A stretch of 26,275 nt of DNA from JAKLDO01 sp035354435 (lineage in GTDB: Bacteria; UBP6; UBA1177): the NCBI GenBank assembly GCA_035354435.1, contig DAOQAY010000027.1, forward strand, positions 1-26,275. The letters are read 5' to 3'. A model generated the notes under the pieces. The model was not told the DNA's origin and ran no database searches. It worked only from the letters and a program-made list of their open reading frames with translations. Numbering within the stretch: position 1 is the stretch's first letter; every line of letters starts with the position of its first letter. A program made the translations under genes and the position numbers. Of this stretch, positions 1 through 7,922 are shown one piece after another.

Positions 1-1
1 G

Positions 2-766
2 CAGGTGCTTATTGAAGCAAGAATCGTTGAAGCAACATCTACTGCTGCTCAAGGTTTTGGTATCGAGTGGGGCACAAGTCACACATATACAGATGCAAAC
101 GGTCATCCTACAGGTGTCGTTTTTCCATATAATATGGGTGCAGGTGGCAGTGTTTCGGTTCCGGGTCCTGCCGATAAAACTCTTGGAATGGGTTTTTCTT
201 TTGGCAGTGTTGGAATGATCAACGATCTTAACCTTACGCTTAATGTTATGGAATCTGAAGGTAAGATTAAAATTGTCAGCTCTCCCAAAGTTGCAACACT
301 TGATAATACAGAGGCCATGATACAGCAGGGTGTAAGTATTCCTATAACAACAAGGGGTACTGGAGGTGATGTAACGACAAAATATATTGATGCCACGCTT
401 ATTTTAAAAACAACACCGCATATTACTGCAGACGGTTCAATACTTCTCAGTCTTGAAATTAACAAAAGCGAACCTGACTGGTCAAATGCGAACTATCTGG
501 GTGAGCCTTCAATTATTAAAAAAGAAGCAAAAACTGAAATTCTGGTAAAAAGCGGTGATACGGTTGTAATAGGCGGTGTCTATACAAATAAGACATCAGT
601 TACAAAAAGAGGTGTTCCGCTGCTTTCTGCAATTCCGATACTTGGATGGCTTTTCAAATCCGATGAAAGCAGAGTTGAGAGAAGTGAATTGCTGATATTC
701 CTTACTCCAAGGATAATGAACAAGGTGAAATCGACGATCCCGTTGATAAAGAATGAAGCCGAGTGA
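2..766 (+). CDS. pilQ: Type IV pilus/type II secretin, C-terminal part (PilQ-like), cut by the left edge
   Basis: Secretins form the gated ring in the outer membrane through which a type IV pilus or type II secretion substrate passes. The frame is open from base 2 and begins QVLIEARIVEA, the motif that opens the secretin core domain. The GTG at base 5 is therefore internal and the true start lies outside the window. The final part carries the usual secretin ending: LLSAIPILGWLFKS followed by ERSELLIFLTPRIM, the last membrane-associated strands. About 255 residues are visible, the size of a complete core secretin domain. The next gene is aroB; pilQ followed by aroK/aroB is a well-known arrangement in Proteobacteria, which favours PilQ over GspD. 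The assignment to the secretin family is firm. The choice of PilQ rests on context because the N-terminal domains are not visible. Confidence 0.9.
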   Translation, partial: QVLIEARIVEATSTAAQGFGIEWGTSHTYTDANGHPTGVVFPYNMGAGGSVSVPGPADKTLGMGFSFGSVGMINDLNLTLNVMESEGKIKIVSSPKVATLDNTEAMIQQGVSIPITTRGTGGDVTTKYIDATLILKTTPHITADGSILLSLEINKSEPDWSNANYLGEPSIIKKEAKTEILVKSGDTVVIGGVYTNKTSVTKRGVPLLSAIPILGWLFKSDESRVERSELLIFLTPRIMNKVKSTIPLIKNEAE

Positions 767-781
767 TAGTGATTTATAAGT

Positions 782-815
782 ATCCGGTTATTTTCCGGAT
801 GAGTGAAATGCTCAT
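782..815 (+). other. Two small adjacent hairpins between pilQ and aroB
   Basis: ATCCGG (782-787) and CCGGAT (795-800) can pair across a 7-nt loop. ATGAG (799-803) and CTCAT (811-815) can form a second short stem that shares bases with the first, so the two may be alternatives. No T-tract follows, so this is not a normal intrinsic terminator. It could be an mRNA processing or stability element between the two genes. Confidence 0.3.
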
Positions 816-878
816 TGAAAACAGAGATAAAGCAAAAGGTTTTCAGCAAAAGAACATCAAGTCAGGGTTGAGCTCGTT

Positions 879-1874
879 ATGAAGCTGCTTTTTTCGATCA
901 AATACGAAACTGAAGTTGTGTTCAAAAATGATATATCTGATATTTTTAAAGAATTAGGTTCAGGCTGCTGTTTTGTTATTGACAGTTCTCTGAAAACAAG
1001 ATTCCCGGAACTTCCAAGTGAAAAAGTCTTTTATTTTTCAGGCGAAAGAGAAAAAGACCTTTCGAAAGTTGAGGATTGTTTTGAGTGGCTGATAGAACAG
1101 AAAGCTGGAAGAAAGACGAAACTTGTTGCCATAGGCGGCGGAGCTACTACTGATTTCAGTGCTTTTGTCGCATCAATTTACAACAGAGGCATGGGGCTGA
1201 TAATGATACCCACGACACTTCTTTCTGTTGTTGACAGTGCGATAGGAGGAAAAACGGCAGTTAATTTTGTAGCAAAAAACCTGATTGGAAGCTATTACCC
1301 TGCTTCAAAAGTTATTATTGTAAGGGAATTCCTGAATTCTCTTAACGATAAAATGATTGAATCTGGTAAAGCGGAAATTATCAAGGTCGCATTGCTGAAA
1401 GGTGACAGGCTGGCTGAATTTGTAAGATCAGGAGCAGATCTTTTATCGGAAAAATGTCTGACTCTGGCTATAAAGGACAAATATAAAATTATCCGTTCTG
1501 ATGTTGCTGATACTTTTGGAAAAAGGATCGTTTTAAATTGGGGGCACACTTTCGGACATGCGATTGAGAGATACAGCGGTATTCCTCATGGTCTGGCCGT
1601 AGCCTCAGGAATGGTACTGATGCAGAAATATTCTAAATATCTTGGTTATGAGTCTTTTCCGCATGATGAATTGGAACGAATTTTAAGAATGCATGGTATC
1701 AGACACGATCTTTCGCTTTATGTTGACGACAATAAATGGTTGAAGTTTATTGCACTGGATAAGAAAAGAGATTTAGAGGAGTTATCAATGGTATACTTGA
1801 AAGAAACAGGTGTTGCCGGGATTATAAACAGGAATTTGAATGACATATTGAAGGATTTGGAGGAATTAAGATGA
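879..1874 (+). CDS. aroB: 3-dehydroquinate synthase (AroB)
   Basis: AroB converts DAHP to 3-dehydroquinate, the second step of the shikimate pathway, using NAD+ and a divalent metal in the cytoplasm. Visible family features are the NAD-binding glycine-rich segment GGGATTD (residues 86-92), PTTLLSVVDSAIGGKTAVNF (111-130), and the metal-ligand positions E166 (SGKAEIIK), H223 (NWGHTFGHA) and H237 (PHGLAVASGM). The DKKRDLE motif (295-301) and a C-terminal GVAG are also present. At 331 residues it is shorter than the usual 350-370, mainly at the N-terminus and the C-terminal helical domain. In the first motif the typical GGGVxGD is altered to GGGATTD, although the Asp is kept. The start is an ATG with a weak upstream purine tract. 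It follows pilQ by 112 bases, and its stop overlaps the next gene's start in ATGA, so the two are translationally coupled. Confidence 0.93.
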   Translation: MKLLFSIKYETEVVFKNDISDIFKELGSGCCFVIDSSLKTRFPELPSEKVFYFSGEREKDLSKVEDCFEWLIEQKAGRKTKLVAIGGGATTDFSAFVASIYNRGMGLIMIPTTLLSVVDSAIGGKTAVNFVAKNLIGSYYPASKVIIVREFLNSLNDKMIESGKAEIIKVALLKGDRLAEFVRSGADLLSEKCLTLAIKDKYKIIRSDVADTFGKRIVLNWGHTFGHAIERYSGIPHGLAVASGMVLMQKYSKYLGYESFPHDELERILRMHGIRHDLSLYVDDNKWLKFIALDKKRDLEELSMVYLKETGVAGIINRNLNDILKDLEELR

Positions 1875-2854
1875 GAAAAAATTTCATTCTTACTCTGATT
1901 GCTGTAGTGATGTTGCTGGGCGCTTGCGTGGAGCAGCATAACAGAGTTGTGCTAGAAAAGTTTGTACCGATAACGACAACGGACCAGTGTGCTGTTAAAG
2001 TTGGCGGAGACAAATATTATACCAGAGGAGAGATCGACTTGGCTTTTACTGACAGATATCTTCTTCCGTTCCAGATCACAAATTATATGTCATCATCTAA
2101 AGTAAGTGATGTCGGTTCAGCTGATGCTCCTATATCCAGTGGTGAAACAAATTCATATTATATAAAATGGGTGGAAGTTAAATATGAATTTTATTCTGAT
2201 GCAAATCTTGACGGTAACCTCTGGGGTGGAAAGAGAATCGAAGTCCACGGTGTTGTTGCTACGCCGGAAGGCGGTCAGAATGCCGGTGCCGTAGATATAT
2301 TTTCTGAGGAACAGGCAAAAGATCTCCTTAAGCATGTCAATGATATAGACTGGGTGGCATATCCTCTGATAATAAACATGAAAGTCGTCGGAGAAATTAC
2401 TGACGGTACTGAAATAGAAACGAATTCACTTAATTTTAATATTGTTCCTTCATTCGGAGAATCTATTCAGATGGGTTCTACATATCGTGAGCCTGAAGGA
2501 GGTTTCCCCGTTATTGATAATAAGCCTGCAATCTGTGCTCAATTTGATGCTATTATGAGCATGTGCGCTTTTAATGAACCGATTGTCAACGGATGTTTTG
2601 TCGGTCAGGATAGTGCCATGACAAATTGTTACGGCGGTGATACTGAATGGCAGAAATACATTGCAACATCGAGATGCAATCTTGATCCGGCTGTTTCAGA
2701 TTGCTATTATAATGGCTATGGTGCATACAGTGTTGTTGAAGTAGTTTATAATAAATATAAGAAAAGTCCTACTGACAAAGGATATTACTGGTGCTGTCCC
2801 GGTACAGAACCTGAAGAGCCTGAAGAATGTACTAAAACTGCAACTGAAGAATAA
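1871..2854 (+). CDS. Cys-rich secreted lipoprotein of unknown function
   Basis: The N-terminus (MRKN, then a hydrophobic stretch ending LLGAC) is a lipoprotein signal peptide with the lipidated Cys at residue 19. The mature protein is about 309 residues with no domain I recognise. The central part is rich in beta-type sequence. The last 120 residues contain about ten Cys, including a CC pair and a Glu/Pro-rich tail (PEEPEEC), suggesting disulfide-stabilised folding outside the cytoplasm. The start codon overlaps the aroB stop, so it is co-transcribed with aroB. An RND-type exporter follows about 106 bases downstream. No enzymatic motif is apparent. An envelope role linked to the pilus genes upstream or the exporter downstream is possible but only inferred from position. 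Confidence 0.8.
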   Translation: MRKNFILTLIAVVMLLGACVEQHNRVVLEKFVPITTTDQCAVKVGGDKYYTRGEIDLAFTDRYLLPFQITNYMSSSKVSDVGSADAPISSGETNSYYIKWVEVKYEFYSDANLDGNLWGGKRIEVHGVVATPEGGQNAGAVDIFSEEQAKDLLKHVNDIDWVAYPLIINMKVVGEITDGTEIETNSLNFNIVPSFGESIQMGSTYREPEGGFPVIDNKPAICAQFDAIMSMCAFNEPIVNGCFVGQDSAMTNCYGGDTEWQKYIATSRCNLDPAVSDCYYNGYGAYSVVEVVYNKYKKSPTDKGYYWCCPGTEPEEPEECTKTATEE

Positions 2855-2960
2855 AAATACCTGTAATCTTGAATTTTCATAAAAAATCTTGAAAAAGTAA
2901 CCTCACAGTGATTAAAGTAGTCACAATTTGAGTTGGTATAAACTGTTCTCTGAGGATCAC

Positions 2961-5198
2961 ATGCAAAGAATGTCGGAAATTGTAATTAAATACAGATGGA
3001 TCGTTATCGCAATTTTTGTTCTTATAACTGCTGTATTGGCGATTCCGCTTAAAGATTCGGCAGTCGATCCTGATGTGGAGAATATGCTTCCGCCTGAAAT
3101 GGGCGTTCATTTGAAAGAGCTCGAAAAACGGTTTGGTGGAATGGAGATCATTTTTGTCGTTGTTGAAGCTGATGATGTCTTGCGTTCGACAGTTCTTGAT
3201 CAAATAAACAGAATAGCCGACGAATTGAAAAAGATCGACGGTATCGAACACATAAACTCACTGCCGATGACAGACATTGATCCATTTGAAGAAGAAAAGC
3301 CTGCGGAAGGCTCTGCTGCGGAGCTTAAATCAAGAGAAACCCTAAGAACTATGCTGAAAGGCAATGATATGGTAATGGGAACTCTTGTTTCAAAGGATTT
3401 TACAGCGGCCGCAGTTCTTGTTAGAATGAAAAATAATGGACACGGTCTGGAAATTACTGAAAAAGTCAGAGAAATTGTCGGCCATATCAAAGGTCCAGGT
3501 AAGATTACACTTGGCGGAATGCCTGTGATTAAAGAGCATATATCAAATGATGTTCCCAAAGACATGATGATTTTTATGCCGATCGGTATCCTGATCATGC
3601 TTTTTACTTTAATGTTAAGTTTAAAGCAGATAAGAGGAGTTCTCCTTCCATTCAGTGTTGTTATAATGTCCATAATTGTATCAATGGGGCTTGTTCCGTT
3701 ATTCGGCTGGAAAATGACAACTGTAACGATAATTCTTCCTGTAATTCTCATTGCGGTTGCAAATGGTTATGGTATTCATATCATCAGCAGATATCAGCTT
3801 GATAACATGACCTCTAATGGACAGAAAAGTTCCAAAGAGCTTTCTCAGACAGTATTCAGAGAACTTTTTTTTCCTGTACTGCTGACAGGAATTACCACAA
3901 TTGCCGGTATGATGTGTCTTTTAACACATACAGTTGTTCCAGCTGCTCAGCTCGGGATACTTTCCTCGATCGGAATATTCTTTGCTCTGATCGCCAGCAT
4001 TTTTTTTATTCCGGCAGTTCTTTCGCTTATGAAAACCCCGAAAATTGTGCCTGACAGAAAAAAAAGGTCTATAACAGAAAGACTTCTGAAAAAACTTGCC
4101 GTTTTTGTTTCTAAACATCCCGGGAAGCTTATAATTTTTAATATTGTAATATCTGCTGCCATGTTATTCGGTGTTCCGATGATCATTGTTGATTCCAATC
4201 TTGCCGGTTATTATCCTGAAGGACATCCGGTCAGGAATGCTTCAAATCTTATTAACAGCAAATTCGGCGGTTCACAGGTAATAAGCATTAATATAAAAGG
4301 TGATATTAAAGATCCTGCAGTGCTTAAGAAAATTGATGAAGTAGAACAGAAAATAGCATTAAACAGTCATGTGGGTAACACTCTGTCAATTGCAAAATTG
4401 ATAAAACTTATCACAAAAGGTGCCTACAAAAGCGATGAAGCGGGATTCGGAAAGATCCCTGGCACAAAGAACGCAGTTGATTTCTTTTTGCAGAAATATA
4501 ACGAAATGGGAGATCCTGAAGAGTTGAGAAAGCTGGTGAATGAAGATTTTACTCAGGCACAGATTATAGCCCAGATAAACAGTGAGAGTAGTGAAACTAT
4601 TAAGAAAGTAGTTGAAGATGCGCAACTGATAATTAAAAATGAGCCTGTTTTTACAGGTATAACCGGATCAGGAGTTATATTTAAGGATCTCATTGAAAAG
4701 GTTATAGAAGGGCAGGTTGTTTCTCTTCTTCTTTCTCTACTGATCGTCTGCATGCTTGTCATGATGCTTTTCAGATCTATTGTTGCCGGCATCATTGCTG
4801 CTTTTCCGCTTATGGTTTCGCTTATCCTGATGTTCGGTATGATGGGTTTTACAGGTGTGACTCTTGATATTGCAACCGCACTTATCTCTTCGATAGTTAT
4901 AGGTGTCGGCGTTGATTACACCATTCATTTCCTGTGGCGGTATAAAATAGAGATGCAGAAACATGATGATCCTGCAACGGCTGTAGAGCACACTTTATTC
5001 ACAACAGGAAGAGGAATTATCTATAATGCAGTCAGTGTAATGGTGGGATTTGTTGTTCTGCTTTTAAGCTCGTTCCTTCCAATAAGATTTTTCGGGGCGC
5101 TTATTATTCTCAGCATCGGTACTTGTCTGATCGGTTCTATTATACTTCTTCCTTCGATCTGTATTATTTTCAAGCCGAAATTTCTTGCAAAAAAATAG
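2961..5198 (+). CDS. MMPL/RND-superfamily membrane exporter
   Basis: The protein has two tandem repeats, each with one TM helix, a large periplasmic loop and a five-helix bundle, the layout of single-polypeptide MMPL/HpnN-type RND transporters. The first helix follows residue 10 (YRWIVIAIFVLITAVLAI). The helix-4 motif is ANGYGIHI in repeat 1 (residues 267-274) and GVGVDYTIHF in repeat 2 (648-657). Only the second repeat keeps the Asp (D652) expected for proton coupling. Such proteins move lipids, hopanoids or other hydrophobic substrates; the substrate cannot be read here. I prefer the ATG at 2961 because GAGGA lies just upstream at 2952-2956. A TTG at 2928 would add 11 residues and has no clear ribosome-binding site. 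The gene ends 5 bases before the convergent kinase gene. Confidence 0.88.
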   Translation: MQRMSEIVIKYRWIVIAIFVLITAVLAIPLKDSAVDPDVENMLPPEMGVHLKELEKRFGGMEIIFVVVEADDVLRSTVLDQINRIADELKKIDGIEHINSLPMTDIDPFEEEKPAEGSAAELKSRETLRTMLKGNDMVMGTLVSKDFTAAAVLVRMKNNGHGLEITEKVREIVGHIKGPGKITLGGMPVIKEHISNDVPKDMMIFMPIGILIMLFTLMLSLKQIRGVLLPFSVVIMSIIVSMGLVPLFGWKMTTVTIILPVILIAVANGYGIHIISRYQLDNMTSNGQKSSKELSQTVFRELFFPVLLTGITTIAGMMCLLTHTVVPAAQLGILSSIGIFFALIASIFFIPAVLSLMKTPKIVPDRKKRSITERLLKKLAVFVSKHPGKLIIFNIVISAAMLFGVPMIIVDSNLAGYYPEGHPVRNASNLINSKFGGSQVISINIKGDIKDPAVLKKIDEVEQKIALNSHVGNTLSIAKLIKLITKGAYKSDEAGFGKIPGTKNAVDFFLQKYNEMGDPEELRKLVNEDFTQAQIIAQINSESSETIKKVVEDAQLIIKNEPVFTGITGSGVIFKDLIEKVIEGQVVSLLLSLLIVCMLVMMLFRSIVAGIIAAFPLMVSLILMFGMMGFTGVTLDIATALISSIVIGVGVDYTIHFLWRYKIEMQKHDDPATAVEHTLFTTGRGIIYNAVSVMVGFVVLLLSSFLPIRFFGALIILSIGTCLIGSIILLPSICIIFKPKFLAKK

Positions 5199-5203
5199 TT
5201 ATG

Positions 5204-7120
5204 TTAAGTTGCAACCGCGCTTTTAATTTTATCGGAAAGTGTGTTTTGAGAAAAGGGTTTGAAAATTACTGAACTGAATCCGGCGTTATCAATGTCTGTG
5301 CCGGAAATCAGGTCATTATAACCCGTTATGAGAATAAGTTTCTGATCCTGATTGATTCCCCTGATTTTCTTAGCAAACTCAACTCCGTTCATTTCAGGCA
5401 TATTGAAGTCGGTAATTATCAGATCATATCTGAACGGATCATCAGAAAGTGTTTCTATTACAGATGAAGGTTTTGTAAAACCCTCAACATGAAATCCCAT
5501 GTTTTCAAGCATTATTGTATGAGAACGGACTATTTCAGCTTCATCATCTACCAGACAGATAGATTCTGATCCGGTATTCAACTCGGCAGATTTAGGATTC
5601 TGCTGATCAGAAATATTTTCAGAAACTACCGGAAGAATGATCTCGATTGCTGTTCCTTTTCCGAAGCATGTTTCCACGGTTATGCTCCCGCCGATCTCTT
5701 TTACCGCACCGTGAACAACTGAAAGCCCCATTCCTGTTCCTTTTCCGCGGGGTTTTGTTGTAAAGAACGGCTCAAACATCCGATTTTTAACTTCTTCAGT
5801 CATTCCGGTTCCGTTGTCTTCAACGATAAGATGGCACAGTTTAGGATCTGTATTTGAAACATGCAGCCGTACAACCATTTTCCCGCCATTTTCCTGCATG
5901 GCATGAAAAGAATTAGTGCAAAGATTTATCACGATCTGGTGAATGGACACCGGGTCTGCGAGGATATGTATTCCTTTTTCCGCAACACACTCAACACTAA
6001 TGTTCTTAGGTAGAATTTCTGAAAGCATTTTAACGGTTTCTTTAATAAATGCGGATACATCTAGTGTCTGTTTTTCTTTGTCTTTCTGACGGCTGAAAGT
6101 CATGATCTGGGATATAAGTTTCGCAGCCCGGTCCATCCCTTTGATAATTTCATTGATATGTTCCGATGCCGGGTGATTGTTTTTTGATTCATCAAGTGCA
6201 AGTTCAGCATAAGCATGAGTATAGCTTAGAATATTGTTAAAATCATGTGCGATTCCTCCGGCAAGTGTTCCGATTGCCTCCAGCCTCTGATTATATTCAA
6301 CTGCTTCTTCAAGTTTTTTCTTTTCATCGTTGTTAAGCGAATATGCTTCCACCAGATAATTCATATGGCGGACAATTTCTCTGAAATCACTCCCGACAAG
6401 GTCTTCAGAAGCTCTTGAAGAGAAGTTACCTCTGAGAACATTGTTAAGAAGATTTCCAAGTTCGGAGATTATCTGCTGAATGTTCCGGTTAATAATTCTT
6501 GAGAAAATAAAGGCGGAAAGAAGCATCATTGAAATGGAGACAAGAATAATGATCAGCATACGGCTGTTAAGAGATGCAGCGATTCTGTCATCAATTTCTT
6601 TTTCATCAATTTCTGCAATAACTGCAAATATGGTCTTTTCATCAACCTTCAGCGGAGAATATACCGAAAGAACCTGTCTTTTTCTGTAATCTGTGATTAT
6701 GTCACGACCGGAATTTCCAGAAAGAGCCCGTCTCACAGCAATCGTGTCGGCTCCATTCTTTTCAACAGAACCGTTTTTGGAAGCTGTTACAGAATGTCCG
6801 ACAGGGTCAAGGCTCGAATCGCTTCTCATCCTGAAATCAGGACCTACAATATATGTTTCACCGGTTTTTCCCATAGAAGAGCGCTCATTCATGACAAGAT
6901 CAATAAAGCTTATCGAGTAATTCACCCCGTTTTTACGAAAATGATCTTCAAGAATGCTTTTTTTGACATTAAGAACAGATTCAAGCTGAGAAAAAGCCTG
7001 TTCTTTCAGTTCATTCTGCATGATTGAATAGCTTGCCAGAACTGCTGTCGCAACAGGAAATATTCCGGTAATTGAAAGTGCAATGGCTAGAAAGATTTTA
7101 AGTGAAACATCTTTAATCAT
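5204..7120 (-). CDS. Membrane hybrid sensor histidine kinase with C-terminal receiver domain
   Basis: The order of parts in 638 residues is: TM helix (about 8-32); a periplasmic sensor of about 150 residues with a Cache-like pattern (GETYIVGPDFRMRSDS at 87-102, then DYRKRQVLSVYSPL); a second TM helix (187-207); a HAMP-like linker; HisKA with H292 in GGIAHDFNN; HATPase with the N-box (N399, N403), G1 (VEDNGTGM, 433-440) and G2 (GKGTGMGLS, 459-467); and a receiver domain with VDDE (524-527), phospho-acceptor D571 in ITDFNMPEMNG, and K621. It therefore autophosphorylates on H292 and can pass phosphate to its own D571. The gene start overlaps the stop of the upstream response regulator by 8 bases, so the two are co-translated. 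The ligand is unknown; small organic acids are common for this sensor type, but that is family knowledge only. Confidence 0.92.
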   Translation of the reverse strand: MIKDVSLKIFLAIALSITGIFPVATAVLASYSIMQNELKEQAFSQLESVLNVKKSILEDHFRKNGVNYSISFIDLVMNERSSMGKTGETYIVGPDFRMRSDSSLDPVGHSVTASKNGSVEKNGADTIAVRRALSGNSGRDIITDYRKRQVLSVYSPLKVDEKTIFAVIAEIDEKEIDDRIAASLNSRMLIIILVSISMMLLSAFIFSRIINRNIQQIISELGNLLNNVLRGNFSSRASEDLVGSDFREIVRHMNYLVEAYSLNNDEKKKLEEAVEYNQRLEAIGTLAGGIAHDFNNILSYTHAYAELALDESKNNHPASEHINEIIKGMDRAAKLISQIMTFSRQKDKEKQTLDVSAFIKETVKMLSEILPKNISVECVAEKGIHILADPVSIHQIVINLCTNSFHAMQENGGKMVVRLHVSNTDPKLCHLIVEDNGTGMTEEVKNRMFEPFFTTKPRGKGTGMGLSVVHGAVKEIGGSITVETCFGKGTAIEIILPVVSENISDQQNPKSAELNTGSESICLVDDEAEIVRSHTIMLENMGFHVEGFTKPSSVIETLSDDPFRYDLIITDFNMPEMNGVEFAKKIRGINQDQKLILITGYNDLISGTDIDNAGFSSVIFKPFSQNTLSDKIKSAVAT

Positions 7121-7817
7121 TTCTGAAATCGCTTTCGAGTTTAAACCCTATGCCTCTGACTGTTTTGATCAGATTACCATAAGTGCCGAGTTTGCGTCTC
7201 AACCCGGAAATGAGAAAATCTATTGACCGTTCAGTTATAAAAAAGTCATCACCGCGAATTGAAGAAATAATAAAATCTCTTGAAAAAACATGTTCGGGCG
7301 ATTTCATCAGGAGCGATAGAATGTCAAATTCCGAACGGGTCAGTTTTATCTGTTTTTCGCCGGTTTTAACAGTTCTTGCGGAAAGGTCCAGAGAGATATC
7401 TCCAGTAGAAACGGTGTCGCCTGAATTTGAAGAAACGGCAGCTTCGGATCGTCTGAGTATCGACTTGATCCTCGCAAGAAGCATTCTGGGCTTGACAGGT
7501 TTGCATATGTAATCGTCTGCCACTGTTTCAAGTGCATTGACAATTTCATCTTCGCCATGCCTTCCGGTAAGCATCATTATCAATATGGTTCTGCCATTTC
7601 TGTCTTCTCTGATCTTTTTTGCAACAGTGTATCCGTCAATTCCCGGAAGATTGACATCAAGAATGACAAAATCCGGAGTAATTTCTTTCAACATTTCAAG
7701 TGCTGCTTCTCCGTTTGATGCTTTAAAAACTTCAAACCCTTCATTTTCAAGAATAAAGGAAAAGCTGTTTAGAAGATTTTCTTCATCCTCTACAAACAGT
7801 ATCTTTTTTATCGTCAT
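7113..7817 (-). CDS. OmpR/PhoB-family response regulator
   Basis: This is a 234-residue DNA-binding response regulator. The receiver domain (about 5-118) has acidic residues in FVEDEE, phospho-acceptor D54 in VILDVNLPGIDG, T84 and K107 (CKPVKP). A winged-helix effector domain follows (about 138-228), with a recognition-helix region around ITERSIDFLISGLRRKLG and the closing wing TVRGIGFKLE. The reading frame extends upstream to 7868, but the added residues look unlike a receiver N-terminus. The ATG at 7817 is preceded by GGTGAT and starts directly at MTIKKILFVED, so I use it. The stop overlaps the hybrid kinase start. The gene is divergent from amt across about 105 bases, so amt is a natural candidate target, although no operator is identified. 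Confidence 0.92.
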   Translation of the reverse strand: MTIKKILFVEDEENLLNSFSFILENEGFEVFKASNGEAALEMLKEITPDFVILDVNLPGIDGYTVAKKIREDRNGRTILIMMLTGRHGEDEIVNALETVADDYICKPVKPRMLLARIKSILRRSEAAVSSNSGDTVSTGDISLDLSARTVKTGEKQIKLTRSEFDILSLLMKSPEHVFSRDFIISSIRGDDFFITERSIDFLISGLRRKLGTYGNLIKTVRGIGFKLESDFRND

Positions 7818-7884
7818 TTTATCACCGATGCTTAAAAAACTATTAGAATAATATATTTTTGCTATCAAAACGCAAAAAATAGAC

Positions 7885-7893
7885 TGCTATAAA
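7885..7893 (+). promoter_or_regulatory. Possible extended -10 promoter of amt
   Basis: TGCTATAAA resembles an extended -10 element (TGnTATAAT) and lies about 30 bases before the amt start. No good -35 is found at the right distance. That is common for activator-dependent promoters and would fit control by the divergent response regulator. I see no clear sigma54 -24/-12 motif here. Confidence 0.3.
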
Positions 7894-7911
7894 TCATTGT
7901 AACTTTTTTTT

Positions 7912-7918
7912 AAGGAGG
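7912..7918 (+). promoter_or_regulatory. Strong ribosome-binding site of amt
   Basis: AAGGAGG lies 4 bases before the ATG at 7923. It is the strongest Shine-Dalgarno match in the window and fixes the start of the ammonium channel gene. Confidence 0.85.
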
Positions 7919-7922
7919 AATC

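Noticed and set aside
782..815. Intrinsic terminator after pilQ
   Set aside because: The hairpins are short and no T-tract follows; aroB is probably co-transcribed with pilQ.
2928..2960. Upstream TTG start for the RND exporter
   Set aside because: It is possible, but there is no purine tract in front, whereas GAGGA precedes the ATG at 2961.
3200..3751. Long open frame (183 codons) on the minus strand under the RND exporter
   Set aside because: It is antisense to strongly conserved transporter sequence, has no ribosome-binding site and gives a low-complexity, Ile/Ser-rich product typical of a shadow frame.
5196..5206. Bidirectional terminator between the RND exporter and the kinase
   Set aside because: Only 5 bases separate the two stop codons and no hairpin with T-tract is visible there.
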